Source: Sclerodactyla briareus
Taxonomy: Eukaryota; Echinodermata; Holothuroidea; Dendrochirotida; Sclerodactylidae
Assembly: GCA_026419785.1 (NCBI GenBank)
Contig: JAODTK010004776.1
Coordinates: 477,835-541,834, forward strand
Direction of reading: 5' to 3'
DNA length: 64,000 nt
Positions 12,601 through 24,600 of the stretch are shown here, piece by piece; the first letter of the stretch is position 1, and the number at the start of each line of letters is the position of its first letter. The notes under the pieces were generated by a model. That model did no database searches. It worked only from the letters and a program-made list of their open reading frames with translations, and had not been told where the DNA came from. The translations under genes and the position numbers were made by a program.

Positions 12601-15600
12601 CGGCGGCCCCGGCCGCTGCTTGCCTGCTCCTTTGTTCACATTGAATATAACGGTCCGCACGGTCCAGCGATGGTTGCTAAGGCATTCTATTGTGTCTGAT
12701 TACCTCGGCCGCGCGCGCCTTCGCCCAGGCCGCCGCGAGTATTGCTCGCAATGCGGCGGCCGCCGATGCTAAAACTTTTGACATGGCGCCTTAGCCAGCA
12801 GGGCCTCTCACCGTCATTGAGACTGGCCAGGACACTGATGGAGCTGCGTTTTCTGTGATACTGCCTTTTTTGGGGGGTTTTTTGTTGTCAACGATTTCCT
12901 CAGTCAGCATTGACATAGCGCATTTTTGACGCGCAGTGGGCTAATATGACATGCCAAGTTGCTTTCTTGACTCCACCAAAACCTAGCGTCTTTCGGTCTC
13001 GATCTGCGCTCCGCACTGGTGCCCGCGTTTGCAAGTGCATCTGTGCTATAGTGATTCATCGTCACAAGTGAACCTCCTATTTCGCATTCCTGGCTCAGGC
13101 CCTGATTTAAACAGTGGTTTAAAATTCAGGTGAAAAGTCCTCTATTTCCATGAAAAATGCATGGTGAACATGCTCAATTGTCACTGGTGTTTGTGATTCT
13201 AAGGCCTAACGTTAGCCGCTATAATGTGTCTTTTTGTTAAGACTGACCTAACGATAATTCACTATGAATGTATTTTACGGCTGTCTTAGCGTTTCCCATT
13301 GACAATGCTTTTTTTTTGTGCAAATTCCCCAGGTGGGGTCTAGAGGGAATACAGTACATGCAGACTCTTTCACAAGTCAAATAAATTCTTGCAACATGAA
13401 ATGATTTGGGAAATTTTTTTTTTTTGGCTCTCAAATAATGTTCTCCTCTTTGCACAGGGACTGCAAGTCCTAGGGTTTCTTCCGGTCGCCCGTCTACGCA
13501 TTCCCTGCAACAGAATGGTGAAACATCGCAGCTCCCATCGGCCTATCGTCACGTTCGCATTGCGACCCTAAAATGAGGTACCGACAATCTCTGATAGATG
13601 CACTAGGGGGTTGTATTTCCGTCTCACTTGAACAGCTCATAAAGAGACGCGACTGATCTCTTGAGTGTTTGTTTGTCATGCTTCCAAGTATTTTGGATTC
13701 CTCTGACCTATATGACTAAAGTTGATGACAATTTTGGTATGTGGTAACAGGGTTGGGTAAAAGAGACTTATTTAGTGTAATTAGCCTGCTTTAAGCTTTT
13801 CGACTTGCCTGAAGACAGTCCAAGGAATAGCTCAGCGATCACTTTCTGTGTTTTTTTATGGTGTTATCATGCTTGTTCTTTAGGCATAAAATTGCATGAT
13901 TAAGCTGCGTTTTGCATGGTCATGTCAGATTGTTTTGTTGGATTCCTCACAAAACTTGGTGAACATTTGTCTACCTCTTCAGTCTGAGAAAATGTTAACA
14001 TAGATGCGGGGTCACTGGAGGTCATTCCTGTGTCCAATTTTGCATATTCTATTCTCAAATTTTTCAATTTTTGCTTGTATTTCCAACAGACCTTGGTATC
14101 AATGTCCTCAGTCAGTTCTATGAATCTAAATTCGCTTCAGGGTTGTCAAACTATGCACTATAGCTATTCGCTGTTAACTATCTGCTGAACTGGAAAGTTG
14201 TTGCTGTCTTTGGAAACCACCCTGGACAAGTTGGTTTGAAACATCTTGCAATGCTTGAACAGAAAAAATACGACCGCACACCGACAAGACCAGTGATTTG
14301 AGGTGTTTGGCACATAATACTGGATGTACGGAATCGAGTTGATCAATTCTAAGCCTTCTGATTACGTCGTCCCTTTTTAGGGCAAATTGATGATAGGTCC
14401 TCATTTCCTACATCAAACTTTCTGGATTGATCAAACCTCTAGTCCCAATAAATTCAACACTTACTTGGGTCACTTTGCATAATTTATGCAAATCATTTAA
14501 ATTGTTGGATTTCCACATAACTTCAGATGTGGTCTACCTTTGGGCCTGAGTGATTTGCTGTCTGTCGACCCCTGAGATCAGGGTGGTTGAAATGAAACTG
14601 ATACTCCAACAACGAAAAACACTTGCCCTGTAAACAGCAGGACTGACGATTCAAGAACCCCTTGTTCAACAAGTACAAGAAAGGTGAATAATGGGAGATA
14701 GCTTCTATGGCGCTGAACAATAATCTGGAATATATCAGAGAAACCCGTTTGTGTTGGGCAGGTTGAGACAGGTTAGAGTGTTTTGGAATGGTATATGATA
14801 CTGCAAATAATGTTAAAGTACCAAGGTCATGTAACTAACTTCTGTTATTGGGTGTCTTATACCTTCGTATATTTGGGAAACCCAAACGTCGGAAGAATTT
14901 CAGCCAATTCAAGTGTGCAAGAAACATTCTGTTATTTGGCACTGCATCCTGGTACTCACAAAGTGACCAGGGACCTGTGGTAATACATAGTCAGTCCAAC
15001 GTATCATTTTACCAACCTAGTGACAATAGAACTGACATGGGGATCTGATTAAACCTTACAATTTGTTCACAAGATATGAAGAATAATTTCAGTTAAATTC
15101 TTTATGACTATAACTAGTATTTTCTGCTATAATGGTTCCAAATATCAGCATTAACTGTGTAAAGACAACGGGTGACCTTTGAATTGTTACGCTGGTGACC
15201 TCATCAGTTAGGGTGAAATCATTCAAGTAAATATTAACTCAACAAGGGAACATGCCAGGATCGCCAAATTATTTTGTTTTGGCATTTTGACATTCCTCTT
15301 TTCATCCTGTACCGTTTAAAGTAATCTGTTACAGACCAATTGTAACTTTAACAACAGTTTCATCTGCACACAATATTCTGTGCAACTATCGATATCCAGT
15401 TTTATCACACCTAGGCCGTCTGTTACGAGTTCCATTCTTTGATTGATGTTCCTGAAAAAGGATAACCTAAAATCAATTATACAATATACAGCAGCAATAC
15501 AGTTCTTCATTCAAATTGTTTCACACACTCCAGGTATACTTCACTTTACTATATATTCGACCTTTCGGTAAGAGTTTCATAAAACATGAATGATAGATCA

Positions 15601-18600
15601 TTCAAAAATATCTCATTTCCATGAGTTAATATGCTGATTTTCAACCGGAACCTGGGGACATCAGACAAGATTTTTTTTATCACTATTATGCCTGACGAGT
15701 AGGAGTGAAAGGAGGAGGAAGGGGGTTGTTTTGTCTCTGCTAGATTGATGCTCTTCAGATTTTAATGCTTTCTCCACCGCCAGTATGAATCTCTTCTCTC
15801 TCAGCCCTAAATAGAGAGGGTTGAAACCAGCCAGATCCCTAAACAAGAGCACCACTGATCAGACACAGATGAGACTATATTTCAATAACCACCTTGGAAA
15901 TATTTTATTACAAAAAAATCCCCCCCCCCTCCTCCAGCTCAGTGACACAGTATGAAGAATCATACTTATGGTGAGTGGCTCATGAATAAGAGGTTGAGGG
16001 ACTGTAACAACTGCGCTCGCTTAGGATTATTCAATTATTACTTGCACAATGATTAGTCGCCGATCGAGACTTTCAAGTTGTGATTACTTGGGATCATAAA
16101 ATAGCCATGTTTTCCACTTTCTTCCTGTTCTGAACCAGTTTGTCCAGACTCCAGACCACACCCTAATACTCATACAGAATAGCGTAGCCAATCGGGCTTT
16201 TCATGTGATTGATTCATGAATGGTTCACGAGTAATTACTGATGTCCTACCCTCCCTCTAATACAGTGTGGCGATCACCTACCAGAACGATAATTTTTTAA
16301 AATAATCAATTATTATTGTTTTCAATTGATCATCGATTGATCGGAGGGCGCAGCCCTCCTTTGATCCCCCCTTTCCTTTAATAAATTGCAGATGGCCCCT
16401 CCTAGTTACTGACCATGGCCCCAATGGCCGTTTGAGGTGCCCCACAGATGTAAGGCCTACATGTGTCCTTTTATACCTTTGTGTAGGGCGGCAACGGTTC
16501 CAGTGTGCTTCTGTTCTGGAAAACAGATGTATGTTTGGTTTTTGTTTGCCTCGGTCCCCGATGTGAAAACGTTACTTTATTCAAGGCGGTGTCTGGTTTC
16601 ATTCAGGTTTCACATCTTTAATGTCGGGATGTTCCAGAGCATGTCTAGTGGTTAGTTAGAACATCTGTCACGTTGCCAGGGAGCCTGCGGAGAGATGAAT
16701 CTCTGTTTACCATCCCTGATCCATTCATATGAGCGGCCTACTGCTGTTTTGTGCTCTGTGTGCAATGTCTGTTGGGTCATATGGAAGGCCTACTGCTGTT
16801 TTTGTGCTGCTATTGTGGCAATGTCTGGTGGGTCATATGGAAGGCCTACTGTATGTTGTTTGTGTTGCTATCAGTGCACTGTCTGTTCGGTCATATGAAA
16901 TGCCTACTGCTGTTGTTTGTGTTGCTATGTGGTTGAATGCTGGTGGGTCTATAAGGCCCTACGCTGGTAATGTTTGGTGTTGCTATAGTGCAATGTCTGT
17001 TCGGGCCATATGAAAGGCCTACTGCTGTTTTGTGCTGCTATAGTGCAATGTCTGTTCGGGTCATATGAAATGCCTACTGCTGTTGTTTGTGTGGCTATCG
17101 TGGCAATGTCTGTTCGGTCCTATGAAAGGCCTACTGCTGTTGTTTGTGTTGCTATAGTGCAATGTCTGTTCGGGTCATATGAAAGGCCTACTGCTGTTGT
17201 TTGTGTTGCTATAGTGCAATGTCTGTTCGAGTCATATGAAAGGCCTACTGCTGTTGTTTGTGTTGCTATAGTGCCATGTCTGTTCGGGTCATATGAAAGG
17301 CCTACTGCTGTTGTTTGTGTTGCTATAGTGCAATGTCTGTTCGAGTCATATGAAAGGCCTACTGCTGTTGTTTGTGTTGCTATAGTGCAATGTCTGTTCG
17401 GGTCATATGAAAGGCCTACTGCTGTTGTTTGTGTTGCTATGTTGCAAATCTGTTCGGGTCATTCGGCCTACTGCTGTTGTGTGTGTTCCCGTCCTTACCA
17501 CAAAGGTATCACTCGGATAGAACTAGAACTTGGAAATGAGGATAAATATTGTGAAACCATATGTATATTTGGCCTATCTACATGTAACAAAGTGAGCACT
17601 CACCATCAGGCACTCTGTCAGTGCTAGTGGTTCAGCTTTAGTTGGGCGAACCCTTGTAGTCATGGGAGGCCACAGCATGTACATAACTTATGACTTCCTA
17701 AATCTTTCTTGCAGTTCCTCCTGAGTATATGCAGCCTCTTGACCACATGGGCAAGCGAGTGGACGTCGCAGAGAGGCCGGAGCTTGCCCTGGGCACCTAC
17801 GAATTCCTTGCCACCACTGACTACTGCAAGGTGGAGAATGATGATCCCAGTGGGGGGGGGGCTAGGATTTTCTGCCTAAAGTTGACCCTGTTCCCCAATT
17901 GTTCAGTACATTGTATCTAGGGGGGGGGCGAAGAATGGCAGAGTGGCATCAGTGACACTTTGCAAGCAACGCCCTAGTTTGAACCCTAGCAGTCACCAGA
18001 CACTTTTCCCAGGGTGACTCTACTTACAGTTGCCATGGGCGAGGTCTTGTTCCTCACTTACAATGTGCCCACTGGGGTTTGTTTCAGGATATTGGCCCCC
18101 CCGCGGGAAATCAAATCAAATGTATCAAATGTTCCCTGAATGATCATAGAGAAAAATCAACAAAGAGAACTCTCAGAGAGCCTCACAGAATTCAGCTATG
18201 AATTTCTAAAAAATCTTGCAGGAATTTTCAAAGCGTGAATTTTAAATCATTGACATAATACACATTCTGGCACTTGCCTATCTTGCCAAAACTATTCCCT
18301 GAATGTGACACATCGTCCCTTAATCTCAGCAGGTTACGGGTTTTCCCGCAGTCCATGGAACCTTACAAAGTCATAGAATTTCATCAGTGAAAATCCAGGC
18401 CTGGAGAAGTTTGAAATTCAGTGTAAAGTTGTTGAGTCTTTGGAGAGTCATGGAAATTCTTAAGAAGTGATGTTGTTACTTCAGTGTTTAATGCTGTTGC
18501 TTGGCCCCTCTAGTGTTCAGTTAGAAATTGGAAATTCTTGTGCAAGATGTTGTAGAGAAGGTCATGGAAATCCTATTTTTGGTCCATGGAAGAAGTAATT

Positions 18601-21600
18601 GGAAATTGATTGCCCAGAACCTGCAGGAACCCTGAGGTTAGCCTTTTAGCTGAAATGTGTGCACATGTTCGAAAGATGAATATTGGCGTAATATTGACAT
18701 GTGTACCTGTGAGGAGGTTTTCCTGTCACTCTTGATTGAATTCTGATTTGTCTCCCCCTTTTCCCTGACAGAACAACAAACTGCCTCAGGCCCCGGCATA
18801 CATCTTCATGATTGACGTCACATACCAGAGCATTAAGACAGGGATGGTTCACCTGCTGTGGTAAAGAGCTCAAGACCTTACTAGATAAACTGCCAAAGGA
18901 ATTAAGAGCCAACTGAAAACAAGGGAGGAAAGAACAGATTGGCAGTGCGTGTTGTGTGTATTTGTGATGTGTTGTTTGATTGTGCGCTGTACCAAGAAAG
19001 GTGATGAAGGTTAAATTGACCCAGAACTGTAATCATGACAGTTTATCGTCAAGGTTCCATGCTGGCCGCCCCATGGGTTAAGACGGAGGGGCTGTGAGGC
19101 AAGCCCGCTTCCACTTTACCCTATTCTGTGCACTTCCACTCTAACCCTATTCTGGAAAGAGCACGGTTCTACCTCACTGCTGGCAGATCACAACGAAATA
19201 ACTATCCCAGGTCTCCCGGGGCCTACCTCGCAACAGCGACCAGTCAACCTTCATCTCCCTGACTCTTGACCCAGTATTCAGCGAATTATTCGACTATGGC
19301 CAAACCAGCTCAATCTACGACTTGGGACCACACTCACTATAATTAACACTAATTTTAGCAAGACCCAAATGATCTCTCAGCTCATCAGAAGGCTTCCTAC
19401 CCTTTAAGGTCACGACGCACATCCATTGATCCTTATCATATCATTCCTGGCCATTCTTATCAAGTCGTCTGTTCATGCCAGGTCTCACTGCCATAGAGCA
19501 TTGATTGCTCTATGGCAGTGAGTATGATGTTGGTTCATTATAGCTTGACCCATTTTGTCTTTGTTTGGTGCTTGCGAGAGTCTTTAAAGGTCTGTCAGTT
19601 AGGGTCCAAGAAACTATATTAACTAGGGTGATAACTTGTGTTGGCATGGTCCTACAGGCTGGAGGGACAATGTGAGAATATGAAGATAACAAATAGAGTG
19701 TACTTGAACGAGGAAAGTTCTTTCAAAAAAAAAAACACAACGGTGGTTTTGTTGAGTCCCTATAGGTCTTGGCAACAGATAAGGCATTGATCAGATGAAC
19801 AGACTGATGCACGTTCCTCTATTATGAGTATCAATCAGCACAGACCTATACAGTTCTATTTGTTGTTCATCTGTGTTATTTATATCAGCATAGCAATTCA
19901 ATATTGTTTGTTACTATAGCAACAGTACACCAAATGATTTCAAAATTGGATTTATTGAATTCAATAGTCCGAAAAACCTTTATATTAACTTACTGCTTTA
20001 AATAATAGCAAGAGATAAAGATGAACTTCAGCCCGTCATTTTGGATAGTTGAATGCTCAAGGTGACGAGCTGAGTTCACTCTCAGATCTTACTATGTACT
20101 ACTTAGTGATGAATATTTGGAAAAAAACTTCATCATAGAAATCAAGGTCATACCCCCTGCTAGGCTCTGGACTACGGCTCTATATTCATTCCGGACACTG
20201 TTATTCATGTTGGACTTTTTCTCCTTCTGAACAGGGAACACGGCATGAAGGAGTCTGCAATCCGAGTGGGCTTTGTGACGTACGACTCCACCCTGCACTT
20301 CTACAATGTGAACAGCGCCCTCGCACAGCCGCAGATGATGGTGGTGTCGGACATTCAAGATGTCTTCTTGCCCTGCTGGACGGGTTCCTTGTTAAGCTGT
20401 CAGAATCAAGAGCTGTAATCGATAGGTAGGTGTGCACAGTTGTTGTGGAGAATGTCTCTTTGTTGTTGTGATGCGGCACGAAAATGCCATGTCAAACTAG
20501 ACATGTGTAGGCGGTAAACCGCCCACGTGTATATCCCCGCTTTTGAGCAATCATAGGTATGTATATAAGTATATAACACCCCTATGAAGACCCCCATTTG
20601 GTCAGAAACCAAGATAAACTTCATACACCAAGTTTAGTTATAATCCATGAGGTTAATAGGCACAGGAGTTATGCAAATTTGACCACGATGGCTTTGAAAT
20701 GACTTTTATCAATGTAGCCACAATCCACCAAGTTTCGTTCAACGTGTGGAAAATCGCAAAAATTTCGCAAATTTGACCTCCGATGACCTTCAAATGACCT
20801 CCACATTTTTCGGGATCAACTATAGTCCTACCCACCAAGTTTCGTTCAAATCCGACTAACTTGAAAATTTCGCGTAAATGATGCAAATTAGCGGCCCCCA
20901 GCAGTACAGTGATGCCCACTTAGAAACTCACCCGAGATTTCATTACGGGCGACATGTGTACAAGATTCAGAACAATCGATAAAGGTTAAGGAGTCAATTG
21001 CGTAACCCTAAAATTTTTCTGGCGGCAGCAGAGCCAGGGGACAGCGGCGGTACACACCCAAAACCATAATATCCCTGGACACTTACAGTGTCGCAGGGAT
21101 ATAATTAGTACTCACGCATAGGCAACTGCACATGGCAAAGTTCAAATAATTTAATCCGTCTGCATAGTCGCGCTGTGATGCATTTGATTGGCTCACATAC
21201 TGGTATACAGATTATACATATTCAAAACCTGACCATCAAAAGAGTCTGACCGACACAGATCACAGGACTCCTGTGTAGTGCCGGTGAAAGTGGGCCATTA
21301 ACTGAATGGAGGAGCGCGAGGAACAATATTCAAAACATCGCAGACAAAACTAGTTGAGCTTTGGTGAATGATTTCTTGATTCCTTGACCTCAGTCTAGGA
21401 AACTATGTAGCAATGAAGCCTATACCTGGTGGGTTAGTTCTTCTTATTGAATACGTTATTAACCTTTTGATTTTAGGTGTTGGATGACCTGAGTCAACAG
21501 TCTAAAGATCTTGTGAAACACAATGAGCCCACAATGCCTACCGCGTGATAAACAAACGGTAAAAGGTATCTGTGGCAATCAAGGAATCACTAATCTCTTG

Positions 21601-24600
21601 GAATCACTGGTTGTTTAGTTTGCAATACTATCTGACTATCCAAGTATTCAGTTCAGCCTAGGTGAATGATTTTTACCAGAAAACGAGTTTCACTTCAACG
21701 CTAGGCTGAGTGCTACGTATTAGTCTGATGAATAGTTATTACATTTCTGATAGCCTCTTGGACCAGATTCCAGAGAGTTTTTCGAGACAAGGCAGAAGAA
21801 CCATGTGGCCCCTGTTGGAGGCTGGCTTGAAGCATTGGTGGTAAGTTGACACATAACCCACCCATAGAATCACAAAACCTATAGGATTAGAAGGGAACAG
21901 GAATTTCCTCCTTCAGTTGAGTTTAGAGGATTCAAATCCAACATAGATGACCCCACAATTGACAAATTTGGTGATGTGTTAGGCATGGTAGGGTTGTGCA
22001 TTTAAATATTTATTCACCATTCATTCAGCCTGCATGGGGTAATGATATTATTCCATATTTGTAAAGCCACTCAGAGAGAATGTGAAATGTGGGAAGTACG
22101 AGAACAAAAGCAGAGGAGGATCAGACTATGGGAACATTAGCAATGTGACTCTGACTCTTCAATAAGCTTGTGGCCTGTTGTGTGATGTCCCCTATGATTG
22201 GTAACCCAAAGTTGGTGTTGCATAGTACCAGGCAAGACAGACAAGTCAAGAGTATAGTGCGTACCATGCAATTAAATGTGCATGAGAAGATCAGAGAGTC
22301 ATTTTTGTGCATAGTAAAAAAAAACACAAGGTTAGTGAACACTCATACTTGATTTTTGGTTCTTTGCTATGTGCCAGACTGGCAGTTCACTGATGTGGTC
22401 AGGAAACTTCCTTAAAAATAGACTCACCCTATTTTTCATATTATTGAGATGCGCCTACTGCTTCTAATGTGTAATAAGAGCTTGTGAGGTTCCAATGATG
22501 AAGTAGTGATAGGTTGGCACGTGTTCGGTATTGCTTCCCTTTCTAGTTGTGATGCTTTGACGTTTATTCTCTTGCAGTCCGCCGATACGTCAGGAAAACT
22601 CATGTATTCACTCATCCTGCCCTCGGCGAGGCCCAGGGCAAACTCAAGAACAGGGACGACCGCAAGCTGCTTGGCACAGAGAAAGAAAAGGTAAGTCCCT
22701 GGTATGAACTAGAGTAGTCCTCAACAGACATTCACATGAAAACTGCAATCACCTACTACTTTGAAATATCTATTGTTCATTGATTTGGCAGACTAGCTTT
22801 GTATTTATAAGTTAGTTATGATTAGGGTCTGGCCAGTGAAGCTAGTGACGATGTCTTTTCCAAAGTGATCATGATTGAACGAGAACATAGGATTAGCCTA
22901 ATCTGAAATCTTGAAATTTCCCCTTTAGGGGAAATTTCCCTTTGGGGGAAATTTCCCCTTGGGGTAAATTTCCCCCCTGTTTAGGGAACACTATTTAGAA
23001 TAATGCACAGAGGAATGAGTAAACCATAGCTCCGTGACAATTTTACTGCTGTTTCTAAGCTACCCACAAAGCAACCCTCTCGTTTCCAACAATTTTATTG
23101 ATTTAGATTGATTAGACCTCCGCCCCCTTGGAATGTTGCCGGGATGGCAAAACCATTTTCACGTACTTTGTGCATACAATGCCAAAACTGCATAATCCTG
23201 AAGGAACATCTTCTCTCTTACTGACAGCCTACAGCACTTTATAGGAGCTAGCCCATCTATGTCATCACCTATGTTTGTTTATTCAAAGCCTGGTACTTGG
23301 AAATGGTCTGTGACTGTGTTGCTATAATAATGTCAATTATAGTCCAAATAGCAATTATAGAATCGACAAATGTGGAGTTTTTCTAAGAATATTGTGGTTT
23401 GGTACCTGCCTGACTGCTGCATGGGGATAGTTTTTGATTCCTTGGACGGGAGTCCCAAGGAATCTATGCAGTCCACGCCCCCGTGGGCGTGTGTTTGTGT
23501 TTATGTAACTCCTACCTTGTAATCAGTCTAAGTCCAGCCTGCCTGGTGGGAATCAAGTTCAAACTTGGTGGGTGCTTTCCATGATGAAGTACATGAACAC
23601 TATTTATTGTGTATGAGTAGGGGGTCAATTTTGGGCAAAAAGTGGAAACTTGTAAGGCGCCATGTCAAAAGTTTTAGCATCTGTCGCCGCCGCCTTGCCG
23701 AGGCCTCTCTGCTGCGGCCCTGGGCGAAGGCACCGCGCGTCCGATGTAATCAGACACAATAGACTGCCTTAGCAACCATCGCTGAACCAGTGCGGACGTT
23801 ATTATTCAAGTTTACAAAGTAGTCAGGCAAGCAGCGGCCGGGGCCGCCGATTTCAATAGAACTATCGATCGCTATACACAATGACTGCATACTTGCCTTC
23901 AATGCACACACACACACCCCATATATTACGATGTGGTGAAAAGTTAAGGCCTTCCTGACGGCGGGCAGAAAAGCGCTCATAACTCGAAATGGAAGGGATT
24001 CGATTTTTTTTTCAGGAGTATAAACCGATTTCATAAACCTATTTTAAGGATGCTCTCTCCATCTGTTCACTTTTCGGAAGAAATCGTCCGGGAGCCCGGC
24101 TGAGCCCGCCATGGACCATTTTCCGCGAAAAGTATAATATCTAGCCGGGCTACGCCCGATTTTCCCAAAGTGGTACCGATGGAAAGACTCCTCAAAGTAT
24201 GTTTTCTGAATTCATTATACTGCGAAAAAACTGAAAAATCCCTTCTCGTTTTCGAGTTATGAGCGATTTTCTGTAGCGGTACACCATTTCTGCCAATGAA
24301 GTCCTAACAGCAATCCCTCTCTTCCGATCTGGTAAAAAAGTCATTGTTTAGCCAACGATTCTAGGTGAATTCCAACCCCCCCCCCCATAGCAATACGGAA
24401 CGAGTCCAATGAATTGGGCGGAGCTTAGATAAACAGTGAATAACACAATTGTCATTCTAATTGGTAATTGACTAGCACAATTCTGATTAATTTCATTTCT
24501 TCAAACCACTCTTGAGTCTCCCTGAAACCATGTCCTCCCAATCGATTCGTAATCATTTATTTCTGATTCAGTCCATGGATACTAACAGTACCTCGTTGTT

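Larger units (their letters stand above)
17831..18771 (+). other. SEC24 intron 9
   Basis: Intron of about 940 bp with a tRNA-derived SINE candidate at 17925-18110 and a copy of the catggaa-rich dispersed repeat at 18327-18634, both listed separately. Confidence 0.6.

Noticed and set aside
11006..12772. Ala/Arg-rich ORFs in the Harbinger-type element as a transposase
   Set aside because: They are short, lie in GC-rich terminal blocks, lack any DDE-type or Myb-like motif, and are not kept in the second copy.
17010..17627. 205-codon + strand ORF as a transmembrane or Cys-rich protein
   Set aside because: It is the translation of a homogenised 57-bp intronic minisatellite; the non-repeat tail resembles nothing and it is inside SEC24 intron 8.
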